The position numbers were made by a program, and so were the translations under genes. The notes beneath the pieces were generated by a model, which worked only from the letters and a program-made list of their open reading frames with translations, was not told the origin of the DNA and searched no databases. From Pseudomonadota bacterium (lineage in GTDB: Bacteria > Pseudomonadota > Gammaproteobacteria > Halothiobacillales > Halothiobacillaceae): a stretch of DNA of 18,263 nucleotides. The stretch covers positions 1 to 18,263 of the forward strand of contig JAJYPA010000115.1 of assembly GCA_021795795.1 (NCBI GenBank), in the 5' to 3' direction. Positions 5,539 through 13,021 of the stretch are shown piece after piece (position 1 is the first letter of the stretch; each line of letters starts with the position of its first letter).

Positions 5539-8500
5539 ATACCATCAAAAGCCTGAAAGGCAAGTCTGCGCAAGGAATCGTGGATTACGTCGAGGACAAT
5601 CAAGAGCGAAAAGGCGAAAAGGGCTATTACGCAGAAAACGGCAAAGCGCCGAGCGAGTGGCATGGGCGCGGGGCGGAACTCTTGGGTTTGTCTGGTCCTG
5701 TAGACGGCAAGATTTTCAAAGAGCTTTTGGAGAAAGGCCCAGGGGGCATGGAGGCCGTCGCGAATCGCCGCATGGCAGCAGAGATTCATTGGGCACCACC
5801 AAAAAGCGTTTCAATGCTCGTTGAATCCGCCCCGCCGGAGATGAGGGAGCGGCTTCTGGCTCTATTGGCAGAGGCCAACCGGCTGAACATGCAACATATT
5901 GAAGACAATGTGATAACGGCGCGGTACGGCAAGGGCGGCGCGATCTCTGAAAAGACGGGCGTCGCGCTAATCGCCAGCTATCAGCATGACGATGCGCGAC
6001 CAGTGAAACAGGAAGATGGGAGCCTGAAAGTCGACATGCAGCACCACTTCCACAACATCATCATCAACGCGACTAAAGATGAAAACGGCTGGCGGGCATT
6101 GGATCTGGACTTTGGCGCGTTGAGTGTTGAGCAGCATTTGGGCGATTTCAAGGCGAAAGCGTTTCTGGCTGTAGAGCTTGAAAAAATGGGCATTGCCACT
6201 CGCAAAACAAGAGACGGCTTTGAGATCGCGGGCATCACCAGAGAGCAGATCGAGGGCAATTCCGGGCGCAGCGCAGAGATTGAAAAAGCCTTAGCTGCAA
6301 AGGGTTTGACCCGCGAAACTTCGAGCGCCGCCGAACGCAACGTGGCCAATTTGGACACCCGTCAAAGCAAAATCCGTGATGCATCCCAAGCCGATCTGAA
6401 ATGGGCATGGCGCGAGCGTTTGCGTGCGGAAGGCGTTGAATTTGAAAAGCTTTACGACCCGCGGCGCGATGCCCGCGAAATTTCCAAATCCGGGCAGGAA
6501 TCCACGAAAGATCAGGAAATTTTCAGCATAGAGCGTTTTTCAGGCAGTACTCACCCAGCAAAGGAGCAGCAAAATGAGCAACGATTCATCCAACACACCC
6601 CCCAAGAGCTTCGTCTTGACGAAACTGAATCTATCTCCCGGAACGGCATGCGAAGCTTGTCAGAATGCCGTATGGATGGAAGTCAAGAGCGGCAAAGTAC
6701 AGGTGTTCTGCCGGGTGATGCACGTCCTGGTGGATCAGAAAATCACGATTTGCGACGGGAACCAGCCGCCGAAGCCGGAAGAGGAGGACTGACCGAAGCG
6801 ACTGAGAAGCAGGCCCGCGCGGCGATTGATGCCGCGCTGGATCATCTCAGCGAGAAAGACAGTCTCTTTGACAGGCGCCAGCTAATGCTGGAAGCGATCA
6901 AGCAAGGCATGGGTGAAGTCAGCGGTTCCGATATTGAAGCGGCCATGCGCGATCACCAGCGGATCGTGTGGGCTGGCGAGCAGACAAAGGAAATTGAGCA
7001 GAAGAAACGGGGCAAAGACGGCGAAGAGTATGTGAAGAAAACCCAGATCAAGGCCGAGATGGTGACTACCACCGAAACCGTTGAGCGCGAAGGCTGGATT
7101 CAAGGATTTTGTAGCGAAGGCCGGGGCAAGTTGTCCCCGCTTATGACGCCAGAAGCGGCGGCGAATGCGGCGAAATCGGCGGAAGACAAGCAAGGCTTTT
7201 CTTTCTCCGACGATCAGCGGGCGGCGGTAATCGCCACGCTCACCAGTGAAGACCGCGTTAGCGCAATGATCGGCGGCGCGGGTACCGGTAAAACCACTGC
7301 GATGAAGAGCATGGTAGACGCCGCGCGCGAGATGGGATACGAAACCGTGGGCTTGACGCCCAGCCACGGCGCACGTCAGGAGTTGCTTGACGCCGGCACC
7401 GACAAAAACGTCACCACTGCCAGCTTCCTGATGCAGAAAACGAAGGACAATCAAAAGCCTAGACTGTACATCCTCGACGAAAGCGGCATGGTCGGAGACC
7501 GGACCATGCAGCGCGTTCTTCAGAAGATGGGGCCAAAGGACCGCATTTTGCTGTCGGGGGACGATGCCCAGACGAAACCCCAGGAAGCAGGTGATCCGCT
7601 AAAAACCCTGGTAGACAGGGACACCATCGCCCATTGCTCGCTTACGAAGGTTCAGCGCCAGGCGAAAGCCGAAGACAAGACATTACTGGAAATCGGCCAG
7701 GCATGGGCGGATCGCGATCCGGCAAAAGCCTTAGAGTTATCACGGAAGTACATGACACAGGTGCATGTCACCGGCACTGGCCCGATCGACAAAAGGACGG
7801 GCTTACCAAAAATTACCACCGACGACCGCCGGGAAGCCATAGCAAAAGGTGTCGTCGCCAATTTCATGCAGCGATCCGGAGAAGACCGCGAGCGCACCAT
7901 GGTTGTGTGCCCCACGAACCAGGTGCGGGGGCTGGTAAACAACGGCATACATGAGCAACTGCAAACCTCCGGCGCATTGCCACAAAACGCGATTGAAATA
8001 ACACATTTAACCGCTGCACGGCTTTCCAAAGCGCATATGAAGCAGGCCCATCAGTACACCGAAGGCCAGATTATGAAGACGCGGGAAGGCAAAGGTGCCG
8101 AAGCAAAAGTTGTGGATTACGAGGTTGTCAGGGCCGACGGCCAGCACAACCGTTTGACTCTAAAAGGTGCTGACGGCACAGAGCGCGTCATTGATGCTGG
8201 AAAGATTGATCCGAAGCAGTGGACAGTTTTCGACACGCAGGGCGGCATGGGGCTTGCCATAGGAGAAAAGTTGATCATGCGCGACAACTCCATTGCAGGA
8301 GCGCAAAACGGCGATGTGGGCAAAATATCTTCAATAAAAGATGGAAAAATTACGGTGGCGATGGAGCGCGGGCAAGTGGTTGTGCTGGACGCAACAAAAC
8401 CACAGGCGGTTGATTATGGCTATGCGCGAACGATCCCGGATTCCCAGGGCAAGTCCCCCGATTTAACGTTGGAATCGGGTGAAAAATCAGGCGGTGACAG

Positions 8501-8846
8501 CGCAAACACGCGGGGTGTTGCGCAAACACGCATGCGCCACGGCTATGCGTGCGTTACTGACGATATCGATGGCTACATTGCGCGGGCGCTGAAGTATGCG
8601 GAAAAGAACATTGCGCAGGAAGCCCGCAAAAATGCCGATTTGAAGACCGACCGCCGCTTAGATCGCCTGGACAGCATTTTGGAGAAAGGCAAAGAATCTG
8701 GCGCAAGAGACGTTGAAAAGCAACTGAATCCGGTACCGGAAAAGTCTCCTGAGAAAGCCCCTGAGCGGGAAGAAAAGCAGGAAAAGGAACAAGAACGGCA
8801 GCAGCTTGAGCAAGAGCGCCAGCGCGAGCACGAGTTGGGGCGGTAA
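5535..8846 (+). CDS. trwC: MobF-family conjugative relaxase-helicase (TrwC/TraI-like)
   Basis: The 1103-residue protein has an N-terminal relaxase domain (about 1-300) and a C-terminal RecD-like SF1 helicase (about 430-1040). Candidate nicking tyrosines are Y18 and Y31/Y32. The HUH metal site is visible as H151 and the HHFHNII block (H171, H173); IHWAPPKSVS (85-94) matches the family's 'apKSvS' block. The helicase shows Walker A GGAGTGKT (about 579-586) and Walker B ILDES (about 647). The length equals TrwC of R388 (about 970) plus an extended linker and a charged Glu/Gln/Lys-rich tail. It nicks oriT, stays bound to the 5' end and unwinds the DNA for export through the coupling protein. The linker (about 347-419) overlaps another gene, listed separately. 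A terminator follows. Confidence 0.95.
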   Translation: MNTIKSLKGKSAQGIVDYVEDNQERKGEKGYYAENGKAPSEWHGRGAELLGLSGPVDGKIFKELLEKGPGGMEAVANRRMAAEIHWAPPKSVSMLVESAPPEMRERLLALLAEANRLNMQHIEDNVITARYGKGGAISEKTGVALIASYQHDDARPVKQEDGSLKVDMQHHFHNIIINATKDENGWRALDLDFGALSVEQHLGDFKAKAFLAVELEKMGIATRKTRDGFEIAGITREQIEGNSGRSAEIEKALAAKGLTRETSSAAERNVANLDTRQSKIRDASQADLKWAWRERLRAEGVEFEKLYDPRRDAREISKSGQESTKDQEIFSIERFSGSTHPAKEQQNEQRFIQHTPQELRLDETESISRNGMRSLSECRMDGSQERQSTGVLPGDARPGGSENHDLRREPAAEAGRGGLTEATEKQARAAIDAALDHLSEKDSLFDRRQLMLEAIKQGMGEVSGSDIEAAMRDHQRIVWAGEQTKEIEQKKRGKDGEEYVKKTQIKAEMVTTTETVEREGWIQGFCSEGRGKLSPLMTPEAAANAAKSAEDKQGFSFSDDQRAAVIATLTSEDRVSAMIGGAGTGKTTAMKSMVDAAREMGYETVGLTPSHGARQELLDAGTDKNVTTASFLMQKTKDNQKPRLYILDESGMVGDRTMQRVLQKMGPKDRILLSGDDAQTKPQEAGDPLKTLVDRDTIAHCSLTKVQRQAKAEDKTLLEIGQAWADRDPAKALELSRKYMTQVHVTGTGPIDKRTGLPKITTDDRREAIAKGVVANFMQRSGEDRERTMVVCPTNQVRGLVNNGIHEQLQTSGALPQNAIEITHLTAARLSKAHMKQAHQYTEGQIMKTREGKGAEAKVVDYEVVRADGQHNRLTLKGADGTERVIDAGKIDPKQWTVFDTQGGMGLAIGEKLIMRDNSIAGAQNGDVGKISSIKDGKITVAMERGQVVVLDATKPQAVDYGYARTIPDSQGKSPDLTLESGEKSGGDSANTRGVAQTRMRHGYACVTDDIDGYIARALKYAEKNIAQEARKNADLKTDRRLDRLDSILEKGKESGARDVEKQLNPVPEKSPEKAPEREEKQEKEQERQQLEQERQREHELGR
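6574..6792 (+). CDS. small Cys/His protein nested out of frame inside the relaxase gene
   Basis: An AAAGGAG ribosome site stands seven bases before the ATG, inside the relaxase coding sequence but in another frame. The 72-residue product has spaced metal-ligand residues C26, C29, C46, H50 and C60 (CEAC...VFCRVMH...CDG) and an acidic, Pro-rich tail. The pattern 'C..C..AVW...vfCR.MH...CDG' looks like small conserved proteins found in plasmid transfer regions, as best I can recall; I cannot name the family. The relaxase reads the same bases as a featureless Ser/Arg/Gly-rich linker, so the small protein appears to be the constrained frame. A chance frame is possible but would not explain the ribosome site plus the Cys/His pattern. 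Confidence 0.7.
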   Translation: MSNDSSNTPPKSFVLTKLNLSPGTACEACQNAVWMEVKSGKVQVFCRVMHVLVDQKITICDGNQPPKPEEED

Positions 8847-8886
8847 GCGGCAAGTCATTGTTCTGCAAGACCCGTATCAATAGTAA

Positions 8887-8907
8887 GGGGTGGCGAAACG
8901 CCACCCC
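8887..8907 (+). terminator. rho-independent terminator after the relaxase gene
   Basis: GGGGTGGCG and CGCCACCCC form a perfect nine-base stem around AAA, followed by ATCTTTGTTT. The T-rich tail runs straight into the next conserved element (from 8913). It separates the relaxase operon from the metallopeptidase gene. Confidence 0.75.
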
Positions 8908-8912
8908 ATCTT

Positions 8913-8931
8913 TGTTTCCGGGCTGCATATA
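8913..8931 (+). promoter_or_regulatory. conserved transfer-operon element, copy 4
   Basis: TGTTTCCGGGCTGCATATA followed by GATATGAG, 34 bp before the ATG at 8966. Only position 9 of the first ten bases differs from the other copies. It immediately follows a terminator. Confidence 0.85.
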
Positions 8932-8965
8932 GATATGAGCATCAAGATATGGAGGAGCATGTGAC

Positions 8966-9685
8966 ATGGGCATTGTCAGGCAGATGATACAGCAGAACAC
9001 CCCGCCACCAGCAGTGGCGAAGGCTTTGGAAGGGCTGGATGAGGCGATAAAGGGCACCATCCCCCCGGTATGGATCGAGCCGATGGCAAACTGGTCGGGC
9101 TATTGCTCATGGAGTGATGGATTTGAGCGCGAAATTCGATTGGCAGATACCGCGTGTGGTGCGCGATTTGATCCGGACAGCCAATCCTTAGCGCGGGTGA
9201 CGCGCAACATTATCCTTCATGAGTATGCGCATCGGCTGATGGGGCAGGGATACGGACATAATGGCGCATTTGCCGCGATGCGCCTGACGCTGGCTCTCCG
9301 GGCAACAAACTTGCCGGATCATGGAGAACACCCGGACTGGTGGAGCGTCAAGATGTATGACGTGCAAGACCACCGCGATGACACCAGCATTTCAATGACA
9401 CAAGCCCTTTCATGGGCATGGGCCATCGCCCAGGAACTATCCAAAACGAGCCAAACCGTTGACGAATGTGCCTCCATCATCAAGTCCCGCTGGACAAAAT
9501 ACGTTGACGCTCAAGAGCACCGCGCGGAGCGCATGGAACAGCAGAAAATCCAGCAGAAACAGGCGGTCAGAGACGCGGCACAGGACGCTGAACGGGAGAA
9601 GCGCACCCATACACAGGACAAGCTGTTCTTGGCGTTCGTGGCACTAATCGGCTGGAGCGTAGCGATCGTGGCCGTCATGCACTGA
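8966..9685 (+). CDS. tail-anchored HExxH metallopeptidase-like protein
   Basis: The 239-residue product carries NIILHEYAHRLMGQGYGHNGAF: a zinc-peptidase HEXXH motif (H85, E86, H89) with a likely third ligand at H98 in a GHNGAF context, like the distal 'GHG..F' of SprT/WLM-type peptidases. A Gln/Glu/Arg-rich coiled-coil stretch (about 180-215) leads to a hydrophobic C-terminal segment (about 219-237) that would anchor it in the membrane with the peptidase domain in the cytoplasm. GGAGGAG precedes the start. It is a single-gene unit with its own regulatory element, between the relaxase and coupling-protein operons. Processing or release of DNA-protein adducts such as the relaxase-DNA complex is an attractive inference from the SprT-like motif, but unproven. 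Confidence 0.75.
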   Translation: MGIVRQMIQQNTPPPAVAKALEGLDEAIKGTIPPVWIEPMANWSGYCSWSDGFEREIRLADTACGARFDPDSQSLARVTRNIILHEYAHRLMGQGYGHNGAFAAMRLTLALRATNLPDHGEHPDWWSVKMYDVQDHRDDTSISMTQALSWAWAIAQELSKTSQTVDECASIIKSRWTKYVDAQEHRAERMEQQKIQQKQAVRDAAQDAEREKRTHTQDKLFLAFVALIGWSVAIVAVMH

Positions 9686-9697
9686 GTGCACTGAGTA

Positions 9698-9716
9698 TGT
9701 TTCCGCGCTGCATATA
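9698..9716 (+). promoter_or_regulatory. conserved transfer-operon element, copy 5
   Basis: TGTTTCCGCGCTGCATATA followed by TATATGG, 31 bp before the ATG at 9748. Two tandem TGCACTGAG units (9678-9695) lie just upstream and partly cover the previous stop codon. No terminator is visible between the previous gene and this element. Confidence 0.85.
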
Positions 9717-9747
9717 TATATGGAACCACATCACAGGAGCAAACGCT

Positions 9748-10098
9748 ATGAGCATCACCGACGATTTTATGAGCGAATTTCAGGATGTTACGGATGGACT
9801 CGAAGACCCCAGCCCGGAGGATCTGGACCGGGCCATTGAAGCTACCCAAATCCGGGTTACAGCGAAACATCCATATATGCCTCTGCCAGGATTTGCTCTG
9901 CCAAGGCGTTTTTGGGTGCGGCAAAGACTTTTGCAGATCTGGCCAGCAGCGGGTCGGCATATCGGATACCCGAAAGCCCCGCATGCGTTTTTTGCGCAGC
10001 CACAGCCGGTGTGCCGCACGCAAAATGCCCGGCTGGATGATGTGGCAGCTACGATCTCACTGAACCGCGAGGCGTGGAAGGAGATCAACAATGGATAA
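9748..10098 (+). CDS. small protein gene with apparent compensating frameshifts
   Basis: Read straight through, the frame gives 116 residues beginning MSITDDFMSE with AGGAG upstream, and the stop overlaps the start of the coupling-protein gene. The beginning (about 9748-9868) and end (about 10020-10095, RLDDVAATISLNREAWKEI) look normal. The middle looks non-coding in this frame but convincing in the frame one base earlier, which reads KAFLGAAKTFADLASS and then CVFCAATAGVPHAKC, a C-x2-C...H-x3-C cluster. My hand count of G at codon position 1 is about 21/53 in that frame against 11/51. A one-base loss near 9868-9905 and a one-base gain near 10030 (CCC run) would explain it. Whether this is sequencing error, decay or recoding is open. 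Confidence 0.55.
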   Translation: MSITDDFMSEFQDVTDGLEDPSPEDLDRAIEATQIRVTAKHPYMPLPGFALPRRFWVRQRLLQIWPAAGRHIGYPKAPHAFFAQPQPVCRTQNARLDDVAATISLNREAWKEINNG

Positions 10099-12037
10099 CC
10101 CAGATACCTACAATTCCCCCGGCTTGTGGGCCGGTGGCGCGGCGGTTCTTGGCGGCATTGCCGCATGGACGGCCACTGCCCACATCATAGATCACCTGCC
10201 CATCCTCACAATCCTGAAAGCTTCTGAGAGCTTGAATCCATTGGCCTTTGGCGTCCTTCCAGCCGTTGCGGGTGCGGCAGGAGCCGCAGCGGCTGGGTGG
10301 ATCGGCTACTACGGCATGCATCAAGAAGCGGAAAAGCATGTAAGAGGTCCTCGCCTTCACCGTCTGGATCACCGAAAAGCCGCCAAGGCACTGAAACCAA
10401 AGCGCAAATTCTTCCGCAAAGCAAGGCTTGGCGTCGCCATCCATCCCAATATTCCCATTTCAGAAGAGCAGGAATGTCGCCACATGATGCTTCTGGGCGG
10501 TTCCGGCTCAGGCAAAACCTCAATTCTCTGGCCGATCATCAACCAAGCCGTAGAGCGCGGGGACCGCGCTCTAATCTTCTCATTTAAGGGCGATTTCCAA
10601 CAGAAAGCGCCATTCCCATTCAGCCTTTTGGCTCCATGGGATAGTCGGTCGGTGCGCTGGCAATTAGGCAAAGACATTGATACGCGACTTAAAGCCGAAA
10701 GCCTTGCAAGAACGCTTTGTCCAGATCCAGAGAAGGGCGAGAAAATCTGGGCACAGGGCGCTCAAGGGCTTTTAACAGCGATTATTAGTCAAGTGCAACA
10801 CGATAATAAACAAAATTGGGGCTTCCATCACTTAGCGCGTGCGTGCTCAATAGCACTATCTGATTACGACTCTCTGGTAAAAACGGTCATGGATCACAGC
10901 CCCATGGCAAAAGCCTTTTTAATGGGAAAAGATTCAAAAACGACTGCTTCATATCTCGCTCAGATGGCATCAGGATTAAGCGATGTTATCAATCTCGGCG
11001 TTGCTGATGGCAGCTCCAAAGGCAAGCCATGGAGCGTCACAGACTGGCTTGCCGGCCGCACGCCCGCCGCCGCGATTCTTGGCTATCTGCCCGCAGTTGC
11101 AGGTCTTTCTAAAGCCTATTGCTCGACGATTATTGAACAGATTGTGACGCAAATACTGTCGTTTGATGACTGCGACCCAGATGAAAGACGCATCTGGCTT
11201 TTCCTGGATGAAGTGCCGCAGGCGGGGAAGGTTCCGTCAATTACCGACGCACTGGAAGCCTCACGGTCAAAAGGCTGCCGCGTAGTGCTAGGCATGCAAG
11301 GCGTAGCGCAGCTAGAAGAGCACGGCTATTCAAAAAACACGCTAAATATCTGGGCTGGGCAGTGCGGCATTAAAATTATCAGCAATCTATCGGTTCCGCA
11401 CGATCAAAAATGGGCTTCCGATTTGTTGGGCGAGCGGGATATATTGCGGTATCAGCGCACCATAACCAACTCCAATACCAGCGGTTCTAATTCTGGTGTT
11501 TATCAGCCCGTAAAGGAGCATTTAATGCTTCCTGGCGAATTTGGCGGGGAGTTGCGCGTTGTCCCAGAAACAGGGCCGCGCGCACTGCTTATGGCACCCG
11601 GTGCTAATGCGATTTTGCAATTTCCGTTTCCTGAATTACAGAGCTATAGAAAAGCCAGAATCGACGCCGACTGGACACTGCCCAACTACAAGCGGCCCGT
11701 CTGGGGTGCGGTTCCGCCCAGGACGGGCACACCTACCCAGGGATCTGAGAGTGCGGCGGCTTCCGTGAGTATCACGAAACAGCAGTCAACGCAGATCGTA
11801 GAGCAAACGCAGGATGCACCGGCACCGGTTGCACCAGTTGCCAGTGATGGGGGGCTGGGGGATATGGCCGCCGATCATGTTGTGGCTGCAAGCCTAGATT
11901 CGGTACTGCCAGGTGTCGGCGCGTTATTCGAGATGATGAGCGCATCGGAGCCTTCAGGCCCGGCAACGCCCGCACCGGCCACACATCAGCAACAGGCGCA
12001 GGAAGATCGTGAAGAGGAAGACGAAGCGGGGCAATAA
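10091..12037 (+). CDS. traD: membrane-anchored type IV coupling protein (TraD/TrwB family)
   Basis: The 648-residue ATPase has two N-terminal membrane segments (about 11-33 and 50-74), a basic stretch, then Walker A LLGGSGSGKTS (G136-T143) and Walker B WLFLDEV (D373, E374). RSKGCRVVLGMQGVAQLEE is the conserved motif seen after Walker B in coupling proteins. The C-terminus (about 540-648) is Ala/Pro/Gln/Glu-rich, ending in an acidic DREEEDEAGQ tail, like the TraD extensions that contact the relaxosome. It recruits the relaxase-DNA complex and pumps DNA into the secretion channel at the inner membrane. It overlaps the preceding small gene by eight bases. This is one of two coupling-protein ATPases in the window. 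Confidence 0.9.
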   Translation: MDNPDTYNSPGLWAGGAAVLGGIAAWTATAHIIDHLPILTILKASESLNPLAFGVLPAVAGAAGAAAAGWIGYYGMHQEAEKHVRGPRLHRLDHRKAAKALKPKRKFFRKARLGVAIHPNIPISEEQECRHMMLLGGSGSGKTSILWPIINQAVERGDRALIFSFKGDFQQKAPFPFSLLAPWDSRSVRWQLGKDIDTRLKAESLARTLCPDPEKGEKIWAQGAQGLLTAIISQVQHDNKQNWGFHHLARACSIALSDYDSLVKTVMDHSPMAKAFLMGKDSKTTASYLAQMASGLSDVINLGVADGSSKGKPWSVTDWLAGRTPAAAILGYLPAVAGLSKAYCSTIIEQIVTQILSFDDCDPDERRIWLFLDEVPQAGKVPSITDALEASRSKGCRVVLGMQGVAQLEEHGYSKNTLNIWAGQCGIKIISNLSVPHDQKWASDLLGERDILRYQRTITNSNTSGSNSGVYQPVKEHLMLPGEFGGELRVVPETGPRALLMAPGANAILQFPFPELQSYRKARIDADWTLPNYKRPVWGAVPPRTGTPTQGSESAAASVSITKQQSTQIVEQTQDAPAPVAPVASDGGLGDMAADHVVAASLDSVLPGVGALFEMMSASEPSGPATPAPATHQQQAQEDREEEDEAGQ

Positions 12038-12050
12038 GCGGGGCAATGAT

Positions 12051-12069
12051 TGTTTCCGCGATACATATA
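12051..12069 (+). promoter_or_regulatory. conserved transfer-operon element, copy 6
   Basis: TGTTTCCGCGATACATATA followed by TAGATG, 49 bp before the ATG at 12119. It is the most divergent in positions 11-13. A 5'-UTR hairpin follows (GGGGCCGG 12078-12085 / CCGGTCCC 12091-12098), then AGGAGG. Confidence 0.85.
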
Positions 12070-12118
12070 TAGATGTAGGGGCCGGATGGGCCGGTCCCAG
12101 GAGATAGGAGGTTGTGAG

Positions 12119-12361
12119 ATGGGACAGTTTGACGATTTGCAGGAAGCAGCAAAAAGCGCGCACAAGGCTTACGTGCCGCAGATGGTGAAAGGTCTTTTTA
12201 TTTTTTACATGGTTGGATTTCCCGCGGTTGGATTGCTTTTTTGGGCGCCGGTTATGGGCGCGGACGGTTGGGGAATCACGGGCGGAATCGCTGGACTTTT
12301 CGCTTCTATGACCATTGCTTTCGCGGCACGCGAAGCGTATCTGACTATGAAGGGACTTTGA
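12119..12361 (+). CDS. 80-residue membrane protein
   Basis: The ATG at 12119 with AGGAGG seven bases upstream is chosen over an in-frame ATG-like start at 12050 that lies inside the regulatory element. After a short charged N-terminus (MGQFDDLQEAAKSAHKAY) there are two membrane segments (about 23-43 and 47-68). It is separated by one base from the next membrane-protein gene. It is not recognised. Being the first gene of the operon that encodes a coupling ATPase without its own membrane domain, it could contribute a membrane anchor to that ATPase. Confidence 0.7.
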   Translation: MGQFDDLQEAAKSAHKAYVPQMVKGLFIFYMVGFPAVGLLFWAPVMGADGWGITGGIAGLFASMTIAFAAREAYLTMKGL

Positions 12362-12362
12362 C

Positions 12363-12968
12363 ATGAATGAGATTCAGATAGCTAAACAATCATTGAAAAA
12401 AATGCTTATGGGCAGTGATACTCAACTGCTGACAGCGAAGGATTACCGCGTGGCTTCTCAACTGAGGATACATGCCGGGAAAATGCTGATGGGGGCGACG
12501 CCGCTTATTGCTCTGGGGGCATTTTGTAACCTGCCAATACTGATGATTCCGGCATTTTATGTGCCCGCCGCATTAGCGATTCCGCCAATCAACTTTTTGC
12601 TGCTGAGGACGGTTCCAACAGGGAAAACGTCATCGCTGGCTAAAGCCAAAAAATGGCTATTTAGTCCGGTAATTGGTGGCGTATCACTAATCTTGCTTTT
12701 TATCATGTACAAAAGCGGGCTTTTTGGATCACAGACAAATTGGTTTTTCGGCGCATCGCCAAACAGCGGCTATTACGCGCAGCACCATGGCATGGCCGGG
12801 CACGAGTTACGCTTCCAGGCAAAGCATTACTGGGATTTGGTGATGTTCGGGCTGGGCATGACGGGCCTTTGTGCCGGTATTACCTGGACTCTACTGAAAG
12901 GCCGTCGCACGCAGAGCATGCAACGCATTGCGCAACATTTGGCAATTCAGGAAGCTGAAAATGCGTAA
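12363..12968 (+). CDS. polytopic membrane protein
   Basis: The 201-residue protein has about four membrane segments: two close together at about 42-80, one at about 97-116 and one at about 155-178, with a longer loop rich in Asn/His/Gly (about 120-150) between the last two. The start follows the previous stop by one base and lacks a strong separate ribosome site, so coupling is likely. I do not recognise the family. Its position between the 80-residue membrane protein and the soluble coupling ATPase suggests that the three proteins form one inner-membrane complex. Confidence 0.75.
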   Translation: MNEIQIAKQSLKKMLMGSDTQLLTAKDYRVASQLRIHAGKMLMGATPLIALGAFCNLPILMIPAFYVPAALAIPPINFLLLRTVPTGKTSSLAKAKKWLFSPVIGGVSLILLFIMYKSGLFGSQTNWFFGASPNSGYYAQHHGMAGHELRFQAKHYWDLVMFGLGMTGLCAGITWTLLKGRRTQSMQRIAQHLAIQEAENA

Positions 12969-12975
12969 CAACCAC

Positions 12976-12998
12976 TTCCCCCGGATGTTCCGGGGGAA
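12976..12998. repeat. intercistronic hairpin before the second coupling ATPase
   Basis: TTCCCCCGGA and TCCGGGGGAA are perfect ten-base arms around TGT. There is no T-run; AAAGGAG and the ATG at 13022 follow. It may be a stability or processing hairpin that sets expression of the downstream genes apart from the membrane proteins. Confidence 0.7.
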
Positions 12999-13021
12999 CA
13001 TCAAGGAAAGGAGCAAGTGAC

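Noticed and set aside
7652..8029. Minus-strand frames inside the relaxase gene
   Set aside because: They are complements of a strongly conserved helicase domain and have no ribosome sites; unlike the frame at 6574 they show no domain-like pattern.
9697..9747. Upstream in-frame starts that translate the conserved element (MFPRCIY... peptides), also at 2775, 12050 and 2052-2177 on the minus strand
   Set aside because: The shared peptide only reflects the shared DNA element; ribosome sites and family lengths support the later ATGs.
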